NCBI GenBank assembly: GCA_021790415.1
Contig: JAJYDZ010000002.1
Location: 1-17,956, forward strand
From: Thermoplasmata archaeon
GTDB lineage: Archaea; Thermoplasmatota; Thermoplasmata; Thermoplasmatales; Thermoplasmataceae
Length of the DNA: 17,956 bases
Reading direction: 5' to 3'
The notes under the pieces are model-generated. The model made no database searches. It was not told where the DNA came from and saw nothing but the letters and a program-made list of their open reading frames with translations. Made by a program: the position numbers and the translations under genes. Below, one piece after another: positions 1 to 7,337 of the stretch; positions within the stretch are counted from its first letter, which is position 1, and every line of letters begins with the position of its first letter.

Positions 1-2
1 GG

Positions 3-761
3 TTGAGCTCTGCTAAGAGGTATGTGTATAAGCACATGAATGTGGAAGATCTTGAGAAACAACTAAAGGAACACAGGAGTGAAGGAAAAAGATCCCTTGT
101 GATAACAGATGGAGTATTCAGTATGGATGGAGATATCGCACCTCTCGATGAAATAGCAGAGGTGAAGGAGAGGTACGATACCATGTGTTATGTGGATGAT
201 GCTCACGGAGAAGGAGTACTGGGTAAAAATGGAAGAGGCATAGTTGATCATTTTTCCTTGGCGGGAAAGGTTGAGGTAGAAATGGGAACATTTTCGAAAG
301 CACTAGGCTCAATGGGCGGTTTCGTAGCCGGTAGTTCTCATCTTATTGATCTACTCAGGCAACGTTCAAGACCATTTCTATTTAGCAGTGCTTTGAACCC
401 TGGCGATGCAGCTGCTGTTCTAAAATCTATTGAAATAATGAGCAGAGATGACTCGCTGATAAAAAAATTATGGAAAAACTCTGAAATCCTGAAGAAAGGA
501 CTTATTGATAATGGTTTCAAGCTAACAACAACAAAGACCCCAATAACACCGGTTGTTATTGGAGACGAAAGAAAAACTGTGGAATTCAGTAAGCTGCTGT
601 ATGAAGAGGAAAATATATTCGCTTCTCCAATTGTATATCCCACAGTGGCTATGGGAACAGCGAGGATAAGACTGATGCCATCTGCTGTTCATTCTAATGA
701 AGATATAGCAAGAGCGGTTGAAGCATTCGTCTCAACAGGTAAAAAATTAAAAGTAATTTGA
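3..761 (+). CDS. kbl: 2-amino-3-ketobutyrate CoA ligase / glycine C-acetyltransferase family (5'-truncated by window edge)
   Basis: This is a PLP-dependent alpha-oxoamine synthase, fold type I. Family members join an acyl-CoA to an amino acid; the KBL branch converts glycine plus acetyl-CoA to and from 2-amino-3-ketobutyrate in threonine breakdown. Seen in the 252 visible residues: VDDAHGEG at 64-71, whose D65 and H68 match the PLP-ring contacts of E. coli KBL, and GTFSKALGS at 95-103, whose K99 is the expected Schiff-base lysine. The segment RPFLFSSAL (123-131) is also typical. Full-length relatives are about 395 residues, so roughly 140 N-terminal residues, including the CoA-binding part, lie off the left edge. 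The TTG at position 3 is therefore not a real start. The KBL assignment is good at family level, but related synthases such as 8-amino-7-oxononanoate synthase share these motifs. No threonine dehydrogenase gene is visible. Confidence 0.85.
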   Translation: MSSAKRYVYKHMNVEDLEKQLKEHRSEGKRSLVITDGVFSMDGDIAPLDEIAEVKERYDTMCYVDDAHGEGVLGKNGRGIVDHFSLAGKVEVEMGTFSKALGSMGGFVAGSSHLIDLLRQRSRPFLFSSALNPGDAAAVLKSIEIMSRDDSLIKKLWKNSEILKKGLIDNGFKLTTTKTPITPVVIGDERKTVEFSKLLYEEENIFASPIVYPTVAMGTARIRLMPSAVHSNEDIARAVEAFVSTGKKLKVI

Positions 762-796
762 ATTCTCGTATATAAAAAAATTAATTATAAACATAA

Positions 797-806
797 TTTT
801 TATATG
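797..806 (+). promoter_or_regulatory. TATA box for the nucleotidyltransferase gene
   Basis: TTTTTATATG lies 20-29 bases before the ATG at 826, with no SD sequence in between. This spacing fits a leaderless archaeal transcript starting at or next to the ATG. Confidence 0.5.
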
Positions 807-825
807 TTCCTATGATTCACTCGCA

Positions 826-1770
826 ATGATTGGAGCAATATTATCAGGCGGGTATGGGAAGAGATTAAAACCTTTGACGGATGAAATTCCCAAATCGCTT
901 ATTGAGATAAAGGAAAAATACACTATTATGGACAGGCAAATTTACGATTTTCAGAATGCAGGCATAAAAGAAATATACATACTATCGGGCCACCTTGGAG
1001 AAAAAATAGAGGAGCGATATGGTAAAACCCACATGGGAATGAATTTTCATTATCTAAAGGAAGAAAAGCCCATGGGCACACTGTATTCAGTGAGAAATCT
1101 TATGAAAAATTGCCCTGATCAGGATATTGTGCTTAGAAACGGAGACACAATAACAGACCTGAACTTTAGCGAATTTATCAAATTTTCCATAAATTCACCG
1201 TTTCAAATGATAATGTTCATATACAGAATGAAGAGTCCTTTTGGTATTGTCGAGACCCTAGGGGATCAGGTAACAAGCTTCAAAGAAAAACCATTTTTAA
1301 GATATTTTATAAATGCAGGGGTCTATTATATAAAATCTTCAGCAAAGGATATATTTTTTGCAGATTATCTTAATAAAGATATAGAAACAACAGTATTTCC
1401 TGAACTTGCAAGAAGAAAGTTGATCGGTGCATACCGAGAAGAAACTTTCTGGATGGGCATTGATAGCGAAAAAGATCTGGAAACAGTAAGAAGCCAGTAT
1501 GCAGGGAGGGTAGATTATCCATGGGGATATATGAAAAATGCCTTTTCCGGAGAAAATATTTCTATTGTGTCATATCATATGAAAGAAAACTCCAGGATGT
1601 CGCTGGAAATGAGGGAAGGAAGTGTGATGCGTATTGTTGAAGGTGAAGGTATGGTGCGCTCGCACAAGGATATAATTTATGGAAAGGACACGGTTGTTGA
1701 TGAACCAGGAAAACTTGAAATCATATGTCATAAGACAACTGAATTTGAAATAATATCAAATTCAAAATAA
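826..1770 (+). CDS. Sugar-phosphate nucleotidyltransferase with C-terminal degenerate cupin (Man-6-P isomerase-like) domain
   Basis: Predicted cytosolic enzyme that activates a sugar-1-phosphate with an NTP to make a nucleotide sugar, presumably for surface glycans or glycoproteins. The N-terminal domain (about 1-225) is a Rossmann-like NTP transferase. It has the signature GGYGKRLKPLTDEIPKSL (8-25), the catalytic NGD with D107, KEKP at 153-156, NAG at 163-165, and a second likely metal ligand, D213 in WMGID. The C-terminal part (about 229-314) begins with PWGYM and runs through short beta-like strands with SLEM (259-262) and VEGEG (271-275). This resembles the cupin half of fused mannose-1-phosphate guanylyltransferase / mannose-6-phosphate isomerases, but the metal-binding histidines expected after the SL motif are replaced (EMREG). 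The sugar and nucleotide specificity cannot be read from the sequence. The start is fixed by the TATA spacing. The gene overlaps the convergent acetyltransferase gene by 9 bp at its 3' end. Confidence 0.85.
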   Translation: MIGAILSGGYGKRLKPLTDEIPKSLIEIKEKYTIMDRQIYDFQNAGIKEIYILSGHLGEKIEERYGKTHMGMNFHYLKEEKPMGTLYSVRNLMKNCPDQDIVLRNGDTITDLNFSEFIKFSINSPFQMIMFIYRMKSPFGIVETLGDQVTSFKEKPFLRYFINAGVYYIKSSAKDIFFADYLNKDIETTVFPELARRKLIGAYREETFWMGIDSEKDLETVRSQYAGRVDYPWGYMKNAFSGENISIVSYHMKENSRMSLEMREGSVMRIVEGEGMVRSHKDIIYGKDTVVDEPGKLEIICHKTTEFEIISNSK

Positions 1771-2223
1771 TGGTTTCCACATTACATATGCATCAGATCC
1801 ATCGCTGTAATAGGCAGGAAGGGTCGATGTTATAGAGTAACCCAGTCTTTTGTAAAATTTTATTCCAAGAACATTGTCAGTTCTAACTTCCAGTCTTACA
1901 CTAAGAATTCCTAAATATCTGCACTTCTCTTCGAATTTATTCATCAATTCCTGCCCGATACCCAACCCCCTGTACTTTTCCTTTGTTGCAAGTAGAAGTA
2001 CCCTGGCATCATGTTGAGTTTTTCTGCTTCCGGCAAGAAACCCGATAATTTGCTTACCACCTGCGAAAACATAAAAACCTTCATGCCATGAAAGAAATAT
2101 CTCATAGACCACGCTCTTAGAATAAGATTCAGATAGAGATGAACTGCAAATCTCCATGACTTCGTCGATGTCCAGAGGATCGAATTGCCTTATTCCCCCA
2201 ATCTCGAAAGTTGTCATGGCCAT
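1762..2223 (-). CDS. GNAT-family N-acetyltransferase, RimI/Ard1-like
   Basis: Predicted acetyl-CoA-dependent acetyltransferase of about 153 residues, probably acetylating protein N-termini as archaeal Ard1/RimI enzymes do. Seen: the acetyl-CoA pyrophosphate loop RGLGIGQ (85-91), then LEVRTDN and GIKFYKRLGY (111-129), the usual GNAT motif A/B order. The closing segment AYYSDGSDAYVM (137-148) resembles the substrate-side segment of RimI/Naa10-type enzymes. The open frame extends to an ATG at 2247. I prefer the ATG at 2223 because the TATA-like box at 2247-2253 sits 24-30 nt upstream of it, as in other leaderless genes here; the next ATG, at 2217, is also possible. The 3' end overlaps the convergent nucleotidyltransferase gene by 9 bp. 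The true substrate is unknown. Confidence 0.85.
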   Translation of the reverse strand: MAMTTFEIGGIRQFDPLDIDEVMEICSSSLSESYSKSVVYEIFLSWHEGFYVFAGGKQIIGFLAGSRKTQHDARVLLLATKEKYRGLGIGQELMNKFEEKCRYLGILSVRLEVRTDNVLGIKFYKRLGYSITSTLPAYYSDGSDAYVMWKPLF

Positions 2224-2246
2224 GGAATGAATAATTTTTTGATGCA

Positions 2247-2253
2247 TAATAAA
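2247..2253 (-). promoter_or_regulatory. TATA box for the acetyltransferase gene
   Basis: On the minus strand this reads TTTATTA, 24-30 nt before the ATG at 2223. It overlaps an upstream in-frame ATG at 2247, which argues that the longer start is not used. Confidence 0.5.
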
Positions 2254-2523
2254 TTTTGCAAAAGTTATTGGCTAATTGCTTTAACATTTGCCATAGGGTG
2301 GATAAAAGAGAGTAAAACGTTATTATCTTTCAATTTGTTGCATCATCTGCCACCGGTCAGAATTGAAAGTGGTCGGATCGCATATTGCTTTAGCCATGCC
2401 CGCATTCTTAAATTCATATGGCTTAGCATGAAGGAAAGAGTACTTTCAGATCGAAGCGAATTAAAGTCCATGGAAATTCCGTAAGCAACTCTTGAAGTGG
2501 GACGCCTTGCGAAAGCTGAGCAC
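2254..2523. other. Non-coding gap between the ClC and acetyltransferase genes
   Basis: About 270 bp with no convincing gene. A 99-codon plus-strand frame crosses it but starts inside the acetyltransferase gene and has no recognisable motif. AGCCAT (2392-2397) and ATGGCT (2418-2423) form a 6-bp inverted repeat. The last 50 bases look richer in G and C than the surroundings. I could not fold this into a known RNA or recognise an insertion-sequence remnant. Confidence 0.3.
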
Positions 2524-4350
2524 TCAATCCTTCCTAATCGCCTTTCTCCTTCTTATTTCTCTGTTATAAGCATCAGCAACCTCAGTGAAACCTACAGTTC
2601 CGAAAATCATGGAATGATCTTTTGAATCCACAACAGCTAGTTTCCCTCCCGGTTCTCTCGTTAGTTTATCCAGAGCTTCATGAATATTTTCATCCTTTGA
2701 AATAATCGGTATGTCGGTTGACATTACCGATGAAACTGGTCCACTAAGGTCACCATTAAGGTCAATATTTTCAATGGAAAGATACCCAACCAATTTCCCA
2801 TCATCCACAATCATTATGGATTTCGTTTTACTCTCCCGCACTTTACTGACCGCTTCTTTTATCGTGGCATTACTTGGAACATTAATGAAATCTCGTTTCA
2901 TGGCGTCAAATACAGATATTTTGTCCATAATTGGATTTTCATATTCATAACTGTGTGCTGGGGAATCTTTTCTCGTATTAACCTGGGATCTGTATACTGA
3001 GTACTTATTTCCCGATACAAAATAACTCACGGTTGTTGCGAGCATTAGGGGAATGAAGAGAGCATAGGATCCAGTCATCTCTGTACCCATAATAATTATT
3101 GCAATTGGGGCTTTTGAAATCCCTCCAAAGAAAGCAATCATGGCCACTATGATAAATTCTGCAAAGTTAAGGAATGAAAACACAGGGAGAAGTTCATGAA
3201 AGGGGATATATATGGCAACTCCAAGGAATGCTCCTGAAACAATTCCTGGGGCAAAAACACCACCAGAACCACCTGATCCTACAGTTAAGGAAGTTGCAAC
3301 GATCTTCAATATGAAGAGAAGCAGGAAAAACAGTGAAAGGTATAACCAGAATCCAGAATAAAACAAATTGAAATTTTCATCCAGGAGTTGCTGGACCCAT
3401 CCATATCCCAGGCCAATGACCTCGGGAAATTCTATTGCTATTAGACCCATCAATAAAGCTCCAATAGCAGGTTTTGCCATCTTGGGAATCTTCTTTCTTT
3501 TATTGAAAAAACCCTGAATCCCATAAAACGTCTTAACATAGAAAATTCCGCCGAAGCCGGTAATTATCCCTATTAAGAGATAGGCAAGTAACGCTGTGGG
3601 GTGAAAAAAGCCAATGGTTGTGGTTACAGGTATATCAAAAATTGTTTTGTATCCGACGAAATAACCGAATATTGAGTATCCGACAACCGAGGCAATTATT
3701 GCCGGTATCAACGCCTCCACTTCAAAATCTCTTCTATAAAGGATTTCTGTACTCAGGATCGCCCCTCCCAATGGTGCCAGAAAAATGCTTCCTATTCCGG
3801 CTCCGATTCCTGCCGCTACTGCAATTCTTCGGTCTTTATCGTCCAGTCCGAATAAATCTGAAATCATTGACCCAAAACCCGCGGCAATTTGAGCGGTTGG
3901 ACCCTCTCTTCCTGCACTGCCCCCTGATCCTATTGTGATTGCAGACGCAACTGTTTTTACGAGGGGAATTCTTTTCCTGATCTTGCCAGCCTTGTTATGG
4001 AACGCATCAATTGCCGCGTCCGTTCCATGACCTTCAGCTTCGGGAGCGAACCTAAAAATGATAAAGCCTGATATTATTCCTCCAATAACTATTGATACTG
4101 GTATGAAATAATATTTATAGTTTGTAGGAAACGAATAGAGAGAGGTTCCTGATACTATTCCTGAGCGAGGAAGGGTGAATCCAGTAAGATTTTGAAACAT
4201 ATAAATCGTTATCAGGTCAATGGCAGAATATAACGCAAGGGCTCCGAATCCTGCAACAACGCCAATTATGACACCTATAAGGGTCCATTTTCCGGCGGTT
4301 GTGGATAAAATTTTGTTTAAAATATCATGAAGGATTCGTCTACGAAACAT
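2524..4350 (-). CDS. ClC-family chloride channel/transporter with C-terminal CBS pair
   Basis: Integral membrane anion channel or H+/Cl- antiporter of 608 residues, plausibly used for charge balance or pH homeostasis in an acidophile. About the first 450 residues are the hydrophobic ClC core. Helix-dipole motifs are GHGTD (107-111, in place of the usual GSGIP), GREGP (147-151) with the gating glutamate E149, and GGVFAPG (363-369). Y450 in NKYSVY matches the intracellular gate tyrosine of E. coli ClC. By alignment from GREGP through LAPLGGA, the internal proton-pathway glutamate (E203 in E. coli ClC) is I203 here. Residues about 473-600 form two CBS domains (IMDKISVFDAM, then VSSVMSTDIP), which bind nucleotides in relatives. 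The CBS pair suggests gating by cellular energy state. Whether it is a channel or an exchanger cannot be told from the sequence. The gene is transcribed alone, away from xerA. Confidence 0.93.
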   Translation of the reverse strand: MFRRRILHDILNKILSTTAGKWTLIGVIIGVVAGFGALALYSAIDLITIYMFQNLTGFTLPRSGIVSGTSLYSFPTNYKYYFIPVSIVIGGIISGFIIFRFAPEAEGHGTDAAIDAFHNKAGKIRKRIPLVKTVASAITIGSGGSAGREGPTAQIAAGFGSMISDLFGLDDKDRRIAVAAGIGAGIGSIFLAPLGGAILSTEILYRRDFEVEALIPAIIASVVGYSIFGYFVGYKTIFDIPVTTTIGFFHPTALLAYLLIGIITGFGGIFYVKTFYGIQGFFNKRKKIPKMAKPAIGALLMGLIAIEFPEVIGLGYGWVQQLLDENFNLFYSGFWLYLSLFFLLLFILKIVATSLTVGSGGSGGVFAPGIVSGAFLGVAIYIPFHELLPVFSFLNFAEFIIVAMIAFFGGISKAPIAIIIMGTEMTGSYALFIPLMLATTVSYFVSGNKYSVYRSQVNTRKDSPAHSYEYENPIMDKISVFDAMKRDFINVPSNATIKEAVSKVRESKTKSIMIVDDGKLVGYLSIENIDLNGDLSGPVSSVMSTDIPIISKDENIHEALDKLTREPGGKLAVVDSKDHSMIFGTVGFTEVADAYNREIRRRKAIRKD

Positions 4351-4690
4351 TCTTAATTGGTTATTTATGTTTCATTATTAATGTTAACTTTATGGAGTCT
4401 TAGACAGACAGGATTTAACTTGATATTAAGGTAATATAAATTGTATTCATTTTTGATAAAATTGGGTAAGGAACTTGAGCAGATGAAGTATTTTCATTGT
4501 TTAAAGGGCTTCTACGTTATTCATAACAAAGATTCAAGTACTCCAAAACTAATTCAATGTCTAAGTTAAGGGCGGATTTATTAGTTAATAGAGTCGAGCT
4601 ATCCGTTTACACACATTATACTGTCTTTAAGGGCGGGCAATGCGCAAAAGTATTATAGCAATTTGTCGATAGAATACGGATAAATATCAA
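4351..4690. other. 340-bp divergent intergenic region between ClC and xerA
   Basis: Holds the promoters of both flanking genes. A weak TATA-like ATTAATA lies on the minus strand at 4376-4382 for the ClC gene. TATTATA at 4651-4657 precedes xerA. The 10-mer TTAAGGGCGG occurs twice in the same orientation (4566-4575 and 4627-4636), 61 bp apart. An imperfect inverted repeat sits next to xerA and is listed separately. A 28-codon frame at 4483-4569 has no support as a gene. Confidence 0.5.
4650..4677. repeat. dif-like imperfect inverted repeat beside xerA (11-6-11)
   Basis: Arms GTATTATAGCA and CGATAGAATAC flank the 6-bp core ATTTGT. The arms match at 8 of 11 positions when one is inverted, and the outer five bases are perfect. 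The 11-6-11 geometry is that of Xer recombination sites, and the repeat ends 13 bp before the xerA ATG. The inner arm sequences do not resemble the ATAA/TTAT core-flanking bases of known dif sites as I recall them, and an 8/11 match can arise by chance in AT-rich DNA. It also overlaps the xerA TATA box, so it could instead be an operator. Confidence 0.3.
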
Positions 4691-5539
4691 ATGATGACAA
4701 GTGTTGAAGAGCAGATTGACCGGTTCAGAAAAAATATGATTGGTGAAAGAAGAAGCCCTTATACAGTGAAAGAATATTCTTTTCTATCGACCATATTCCT
4801 CAACTTTTTAAATAAGGATCTTGACCAATGCACGCCAGCAGATATAGAGAATTTTAAGCTTTATCTGGCAGTGGAAAGGAAATATTCTAAATCTTCACAG
4901 TATCTTGCAATAAAGGCGGTTAAACATCTTTTCAAATCTAGAAATATAAAACCTCCCGAGAATCTGATTGCTCCCAGGAGATCGGCTAAAATGCCTGTAT
5001 ACTTGAGTCAGAATGAAATGGAAAGGCTCGTGGAAGCTTCAAGGGAAGATTTAAGGGATAGATCAATGATACTACTCCTGCTTTACACAGGAATGAGAGT
5101 GGGAGAACTATGCAGCCTTAAAGCTGAGGATATTGACATACCTGAAGGCCTTATCAGAGTTCGTTCAGGTAAAGGTGATAAAGACCGGATTGTTCTCATT
5201 CCCAAGGAATGCTCGGACGTTTTATCCCAACTCTATTCAAGAAATATTGCCTCAGGAAAATTCCCAGAATATTTCTTTGGTACAAGAAATGGAAAGATTC
5301 ACCCCACCACTGTCGAAAGAGTTGTCAGAAAAAACGCTAAGAAATGCGGAATAGAAAGGAAAGTCACCCCGCATACGCTAAGACATACATTTGCCACAAC
5401 TGTATTGAAAAACGGTGGTGACATAAGATTCATTCAGCAGATTCTGGGCCATGCCAGTATTGCCACCACACAGATCTACACCCACATAGACAGTTCGACT
5501 CTAAGGGATATGTATTCTAAATACCGGCCAAAAATTTGA
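4691..5539 (+). CDS. xerA: XerA-type tyrosine recombinase
   Basis: Site-specific recombinase that, by family knowledge, resolves chromosome dimers at a dif site in archaea with circular chromosomes. At 282 residues it has the compact archaeal XerA size. The N-terminal SAM-like, core-binding domain spans about 1-90 and the catalytic domain about 100-282. The catalytic set is complete: R136 in TGMRVGEL, K161 in SGKGDKDR, H228 and R231 in HTLRH, H254 in LGHASIATTQ, and nucleophile Y263 in IYTHID. The gene starts with tandem ATGs at 4691 and 4694, and a TATA-like box at 4651-4657 predicts a leader of about ten bases. It stands alone and converges on the GGPP synthase gene with 16 bp between stop codons. 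Nothing nearby suggests an integrated element, so a housekeeping role is likelier than an integrase. Confidence 0.93.
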   Translation: MMTSVEEQIDRFRKNMIGERRSPYTVKEYSFLSTIFLNFLNKDLDQCTPADIENFKLYLAVERKYSKSSQYLAIKAVKHLFKSRNIKPPENLIAPRRSAKMPVYLSQNEMERLVEASREDLRDRSMILLLLYTGMRVGELCSLKAEDIDIPEGLIRVRSGKGDKDRIVLIPKECSDVLSQLYSRNIASGKFPEYFFGTRNGKIHPTTVERVVRKNAKKCGIERKVTPHTLRHTFATTVLKNGGDIRFIQQILGHASIATTQIYTHIDSSTLRDMYSKYRPKI

Positions 5540-5555
5540 AAAGAGCAATACGATG

Positions 5556-6638
5556 TCAATTCTTCCTAGTTACCAGATAGTCTGAAAGCCATAACAGGAA
5601 ATCTTTTGTATTGTTATCACCATTGATTGTTTTAACATATTGCTTCCCTGACAATATAAACTTTTCAATTAGTCTTCTTGAATAGTCATATGAACCCGAT
5701 TTCTCTACAATTTTTTTAATTTTTTCAAATTCGGCATCAGAAACATTTCCCCTTTTAAGAATATCTTCAATAAATTGAGATTCTTCCCTACTGGAATATT
5801 CCATTGCTTTAATCATGAGAAGTGTTTGTTTACCCTCGTTTACGTCACTTTTTACAGGTTTTCCTATCTCTTCTTCCTTTCCAAACAATCCTATAATGTC
5901 ATCATGAAGCTGGAATGCCAGACCGGTTAGGCAGCCGTAAGCGCTAATTGCCGCAGTGGGGCCATCGTAACCTGCAAGTGTTGCACCTAATAGCAAAGGA
6001 CCTTCAAGGGTGTATTTGGCAGTCTTCCACAAGTGAAGCCTTATAAGGTCATTCATTTTGAGTTTCACGCCTGCTGTTGTTAACATGTCTATCCCTTCAC
6101 CATATCCCGTTATCTTGGTTATTGAAATGAGTTCTTTCATAGCTTTATTCTTAATTTTATCATTAAAATTAGTTTCTGAAAGAGCTTCATAGGCATATGT
6201 CATCGCAAGATCTCCTGCTACAATTGCAATATTCTCTCCCATTCTTCTGGCTTCCCTCATACCTACAAAATCTTTTTCCAGAACTTTGTGTAACGATGGC
6301 TTACCCCTTCTAAGATCGCTTTGATCCATAATATCATCGTGTATGAGGAAGAAAGATTGGGTCAATTCTATTGATATTGAAGCTTTGTAAACTTCCGGGT
6401 CTGGTTCCTTGAAAAGGTTATGCCCACAAACAACTAAAATAGGTCTTATTCTTTTACCTCCCTGAACTGTATAATCGGCAATTTGACCTATGAGTTTTTT
6501 TATGCTGGAATCGCTTATTTCTCTGATCCTTCTTTCAAAAAATCTCGAAAGTTCTATGTTGATGTTTTTTCTTGCCTCTGAAATGAATTCATCTGGATTC
6601 ATTTTTGCGCTGTCCTGAGCCATATGGCATAGAATCAT
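5556..6638 (-). CDS. idsA: Geranylgeranyl diphosphate synthase-type polyprenyl synthase
   Basis: Trans-prenyltransferase that adds IPP units to allylic diphosphates, giving the C20 precursor of archaeal ether lipids. All class I features are visible in 360 residues: GGKRIRP (60-66), which binds IPP; the first aspartate-rich motif HDDIMDQSD (100-108) with D101, D102 and D105; GEGID (180-184); KT at 205-206; and the second motif HDDIIG (245-250). F96, five residues before the first motif, is the position that limits chain length in archaeal GGPP synthases, consistent with a C20 product. FPP synthase activity cannot be excluded. In-frame ATGs lie at 6638, 6623 and 6602. I chose 6638 because the TATA element at 6661-6667 lies 23-29 nt before it. 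The gene diverges from rnhB and converges on xerA. Confidence 0.92.
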   Translation of the reverse strand: MILCHMAQDSAKMNPDEFISEARKNINIELSRFFERRIREISDSSIKKLIGQIADYTVQGGKRIRPILVVCGHNLFKEPDPEVYKASISIELTQSFFLIHDDIMDQSDLRRGKPSLHKVLEKDFVGMREARRMGENIAIVAGDLAMTYAYEALSETNFNDKIKNKAMKELISITKITGYGEGIDMLTTAGVKLKMNDLIRLHLWKTAKYTLEGPLLLGATLAGYDGPTAAISAYGCLTGLAFQLHDDIIGLFGKEEEIGKPVKSDVNEGKQTLLMIKAMEYSSREESQFIEDILKRGNVSDAEFEKIKKIVEKSGSYDYSRRLIEKFILSGKQYVKTINGDNNTKDFLLWLSDYLVTRKN

Positions 6639-6654
6639 TAAAGTGTATTTATCG

Positions 6655-6667
6655 CTTTATGTATAAA
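6655..6667. promoter_or_regulatory. Shared palindromic TATA element driving idsA and rnhB in opposite directions
   Basis: The plus strand reads CTTTATGTATAAA and the minus strand TTTATACATAAAG, so the element looks like a TATA box from either side. It lies 23-29 nt before the idsA ATG (6638, minus) and about 23-32 nt before the rnhB ATG preferred here (6688, plus). Both distances suit leaderless transcripts. Confidence 0.55.
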
Positions 6668-6687
6668 TGGATCGGCATCCTGAACAA

Positions 6688-7314
6688 ATGAAGCACTTAT
6701 GCGGTATAGATGAGGCGGGCAGAGGGCCTGTTTTTGGGCCAATGGTCATTTCAATAGTTTGTGGGGATGTTGATAAAATTTCTGCCTCTGGAGCAAAGGA
6801 TTCTAAAGAAATGAGTCAGAGCGCCAGGGAAATAACTTTTGATAAAATATTGAATGACGCTGAACTTGTTAAATTTGAGATCATAAGCAGTAAAGAAATT
6901 AATCGTCTCATGGAATCAATGACGCTCAACGAGATTGAAGGAAGGTATGTCTTAAAACTTTTGGAATACTCAAATTATTCAACCATCGTTGATTCCTTTG
7001 ATGTAAATGCAGATCGGTGCTCCAGCACTCTGTCTAAGAAAAGTGGAAAAAATGTAATATGCAGACATAAGGCCGACAGAGACTATCCTATTGTTTCAGC
7101 TGCATCTGTGATATCAAAAGTTATTCGTGAAAGGGAAATGGATAAAATCAGAAATCAATATCCGGGGATAGGGTCCGGGTATCCTTCTGATCCATATACT
7201 ATTGAATATCTTAGATATGCTTTGAATAATAACGTTGACTTGGGAGAAATAGTAAGAACTAAATGGAAAACCTATACTAATGCTTTGAAGGAAACAAGGC
7301 AAAGAAGATTGTGA
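6688..7314 (+). CDS. rnhB: Ribonuclease HII
   Basis: Cytosolic endonuclease that cuts RNA in RNA-DNA hybrids, removing primers and misincorporated ribonucleotides. Counted from the ATG at 6688, the protein has 208 residues, normal for archaeal RNase HII. Catalytic acidic residues are D8 and E9 in GIDEAGRGP, D102 in VDSFDVN, and D130 in HKADRDYP, followed by the family signature SAASVISK. An ATG at 6667 would add seven residues and lies inside the shared TATA element. The family normally begins a few residues before GIDEAGRGP, and TATA spacing also favours 6688. The gene ends in a hairpin plus T-run immediately after its stop codon, so it is probably monocistronic. Confidence 0.93.
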   Translation: MKHLCGIDEAGRGPVFGPMVISIVCGDVDKISASGAKDSKEMSQSAREITFDKILNDAELVKFEIISSKEINRLMESMTLNEIEGRYVLKLLEYSNYSTIVDSFDVNADRCSSTLSKKSGKNVICRHKADRDYPIVSAASVISKVIREREMDKIRNQYPGIGSGYPSDPYTIEYLRYALNNNVDLGEIVRTKWKTYTNALKETRQRRL

Positions 7315-7337
7315 TTCAGTAAAGTGAATCTTTTTTT
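7312..7337 (+). terminator. Hairpin plus T-run after rnhB
   Basis: GATTCA (7313-7318) pairs with TGAATC (7325-7330) across a 6-base loop and is followed by seven T's. The stem overlaps the rnhB stop codon. Archaeal RNA polymerase stops mainly at T-runs; the stem makes this look like a bacterial intrinsic terminator. Confidence 0.6.

Noticed and set aside
2185..2484. 99-codon plus-strand frame crossing the gap before the ClC gene
   Set aside because: It starts inside the acetyltransferase gene on the other strand, has no SD or TATA at a suitable distance, and shows no recognisable motif.
3618..3938. 106-codon plus-strand frame inside the ClC gene
   Set aside because: It lies fully antisense to a well-supported membrane protein gene, and its residues look like a reverse-frame shadow.
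4483..4569. 28-codon frame (starting MKYFHCLKG) in the ClC-xerA gap
   Set aside because: Too short, no promoter or SD at a proper distance, and no sign of coding pattern.
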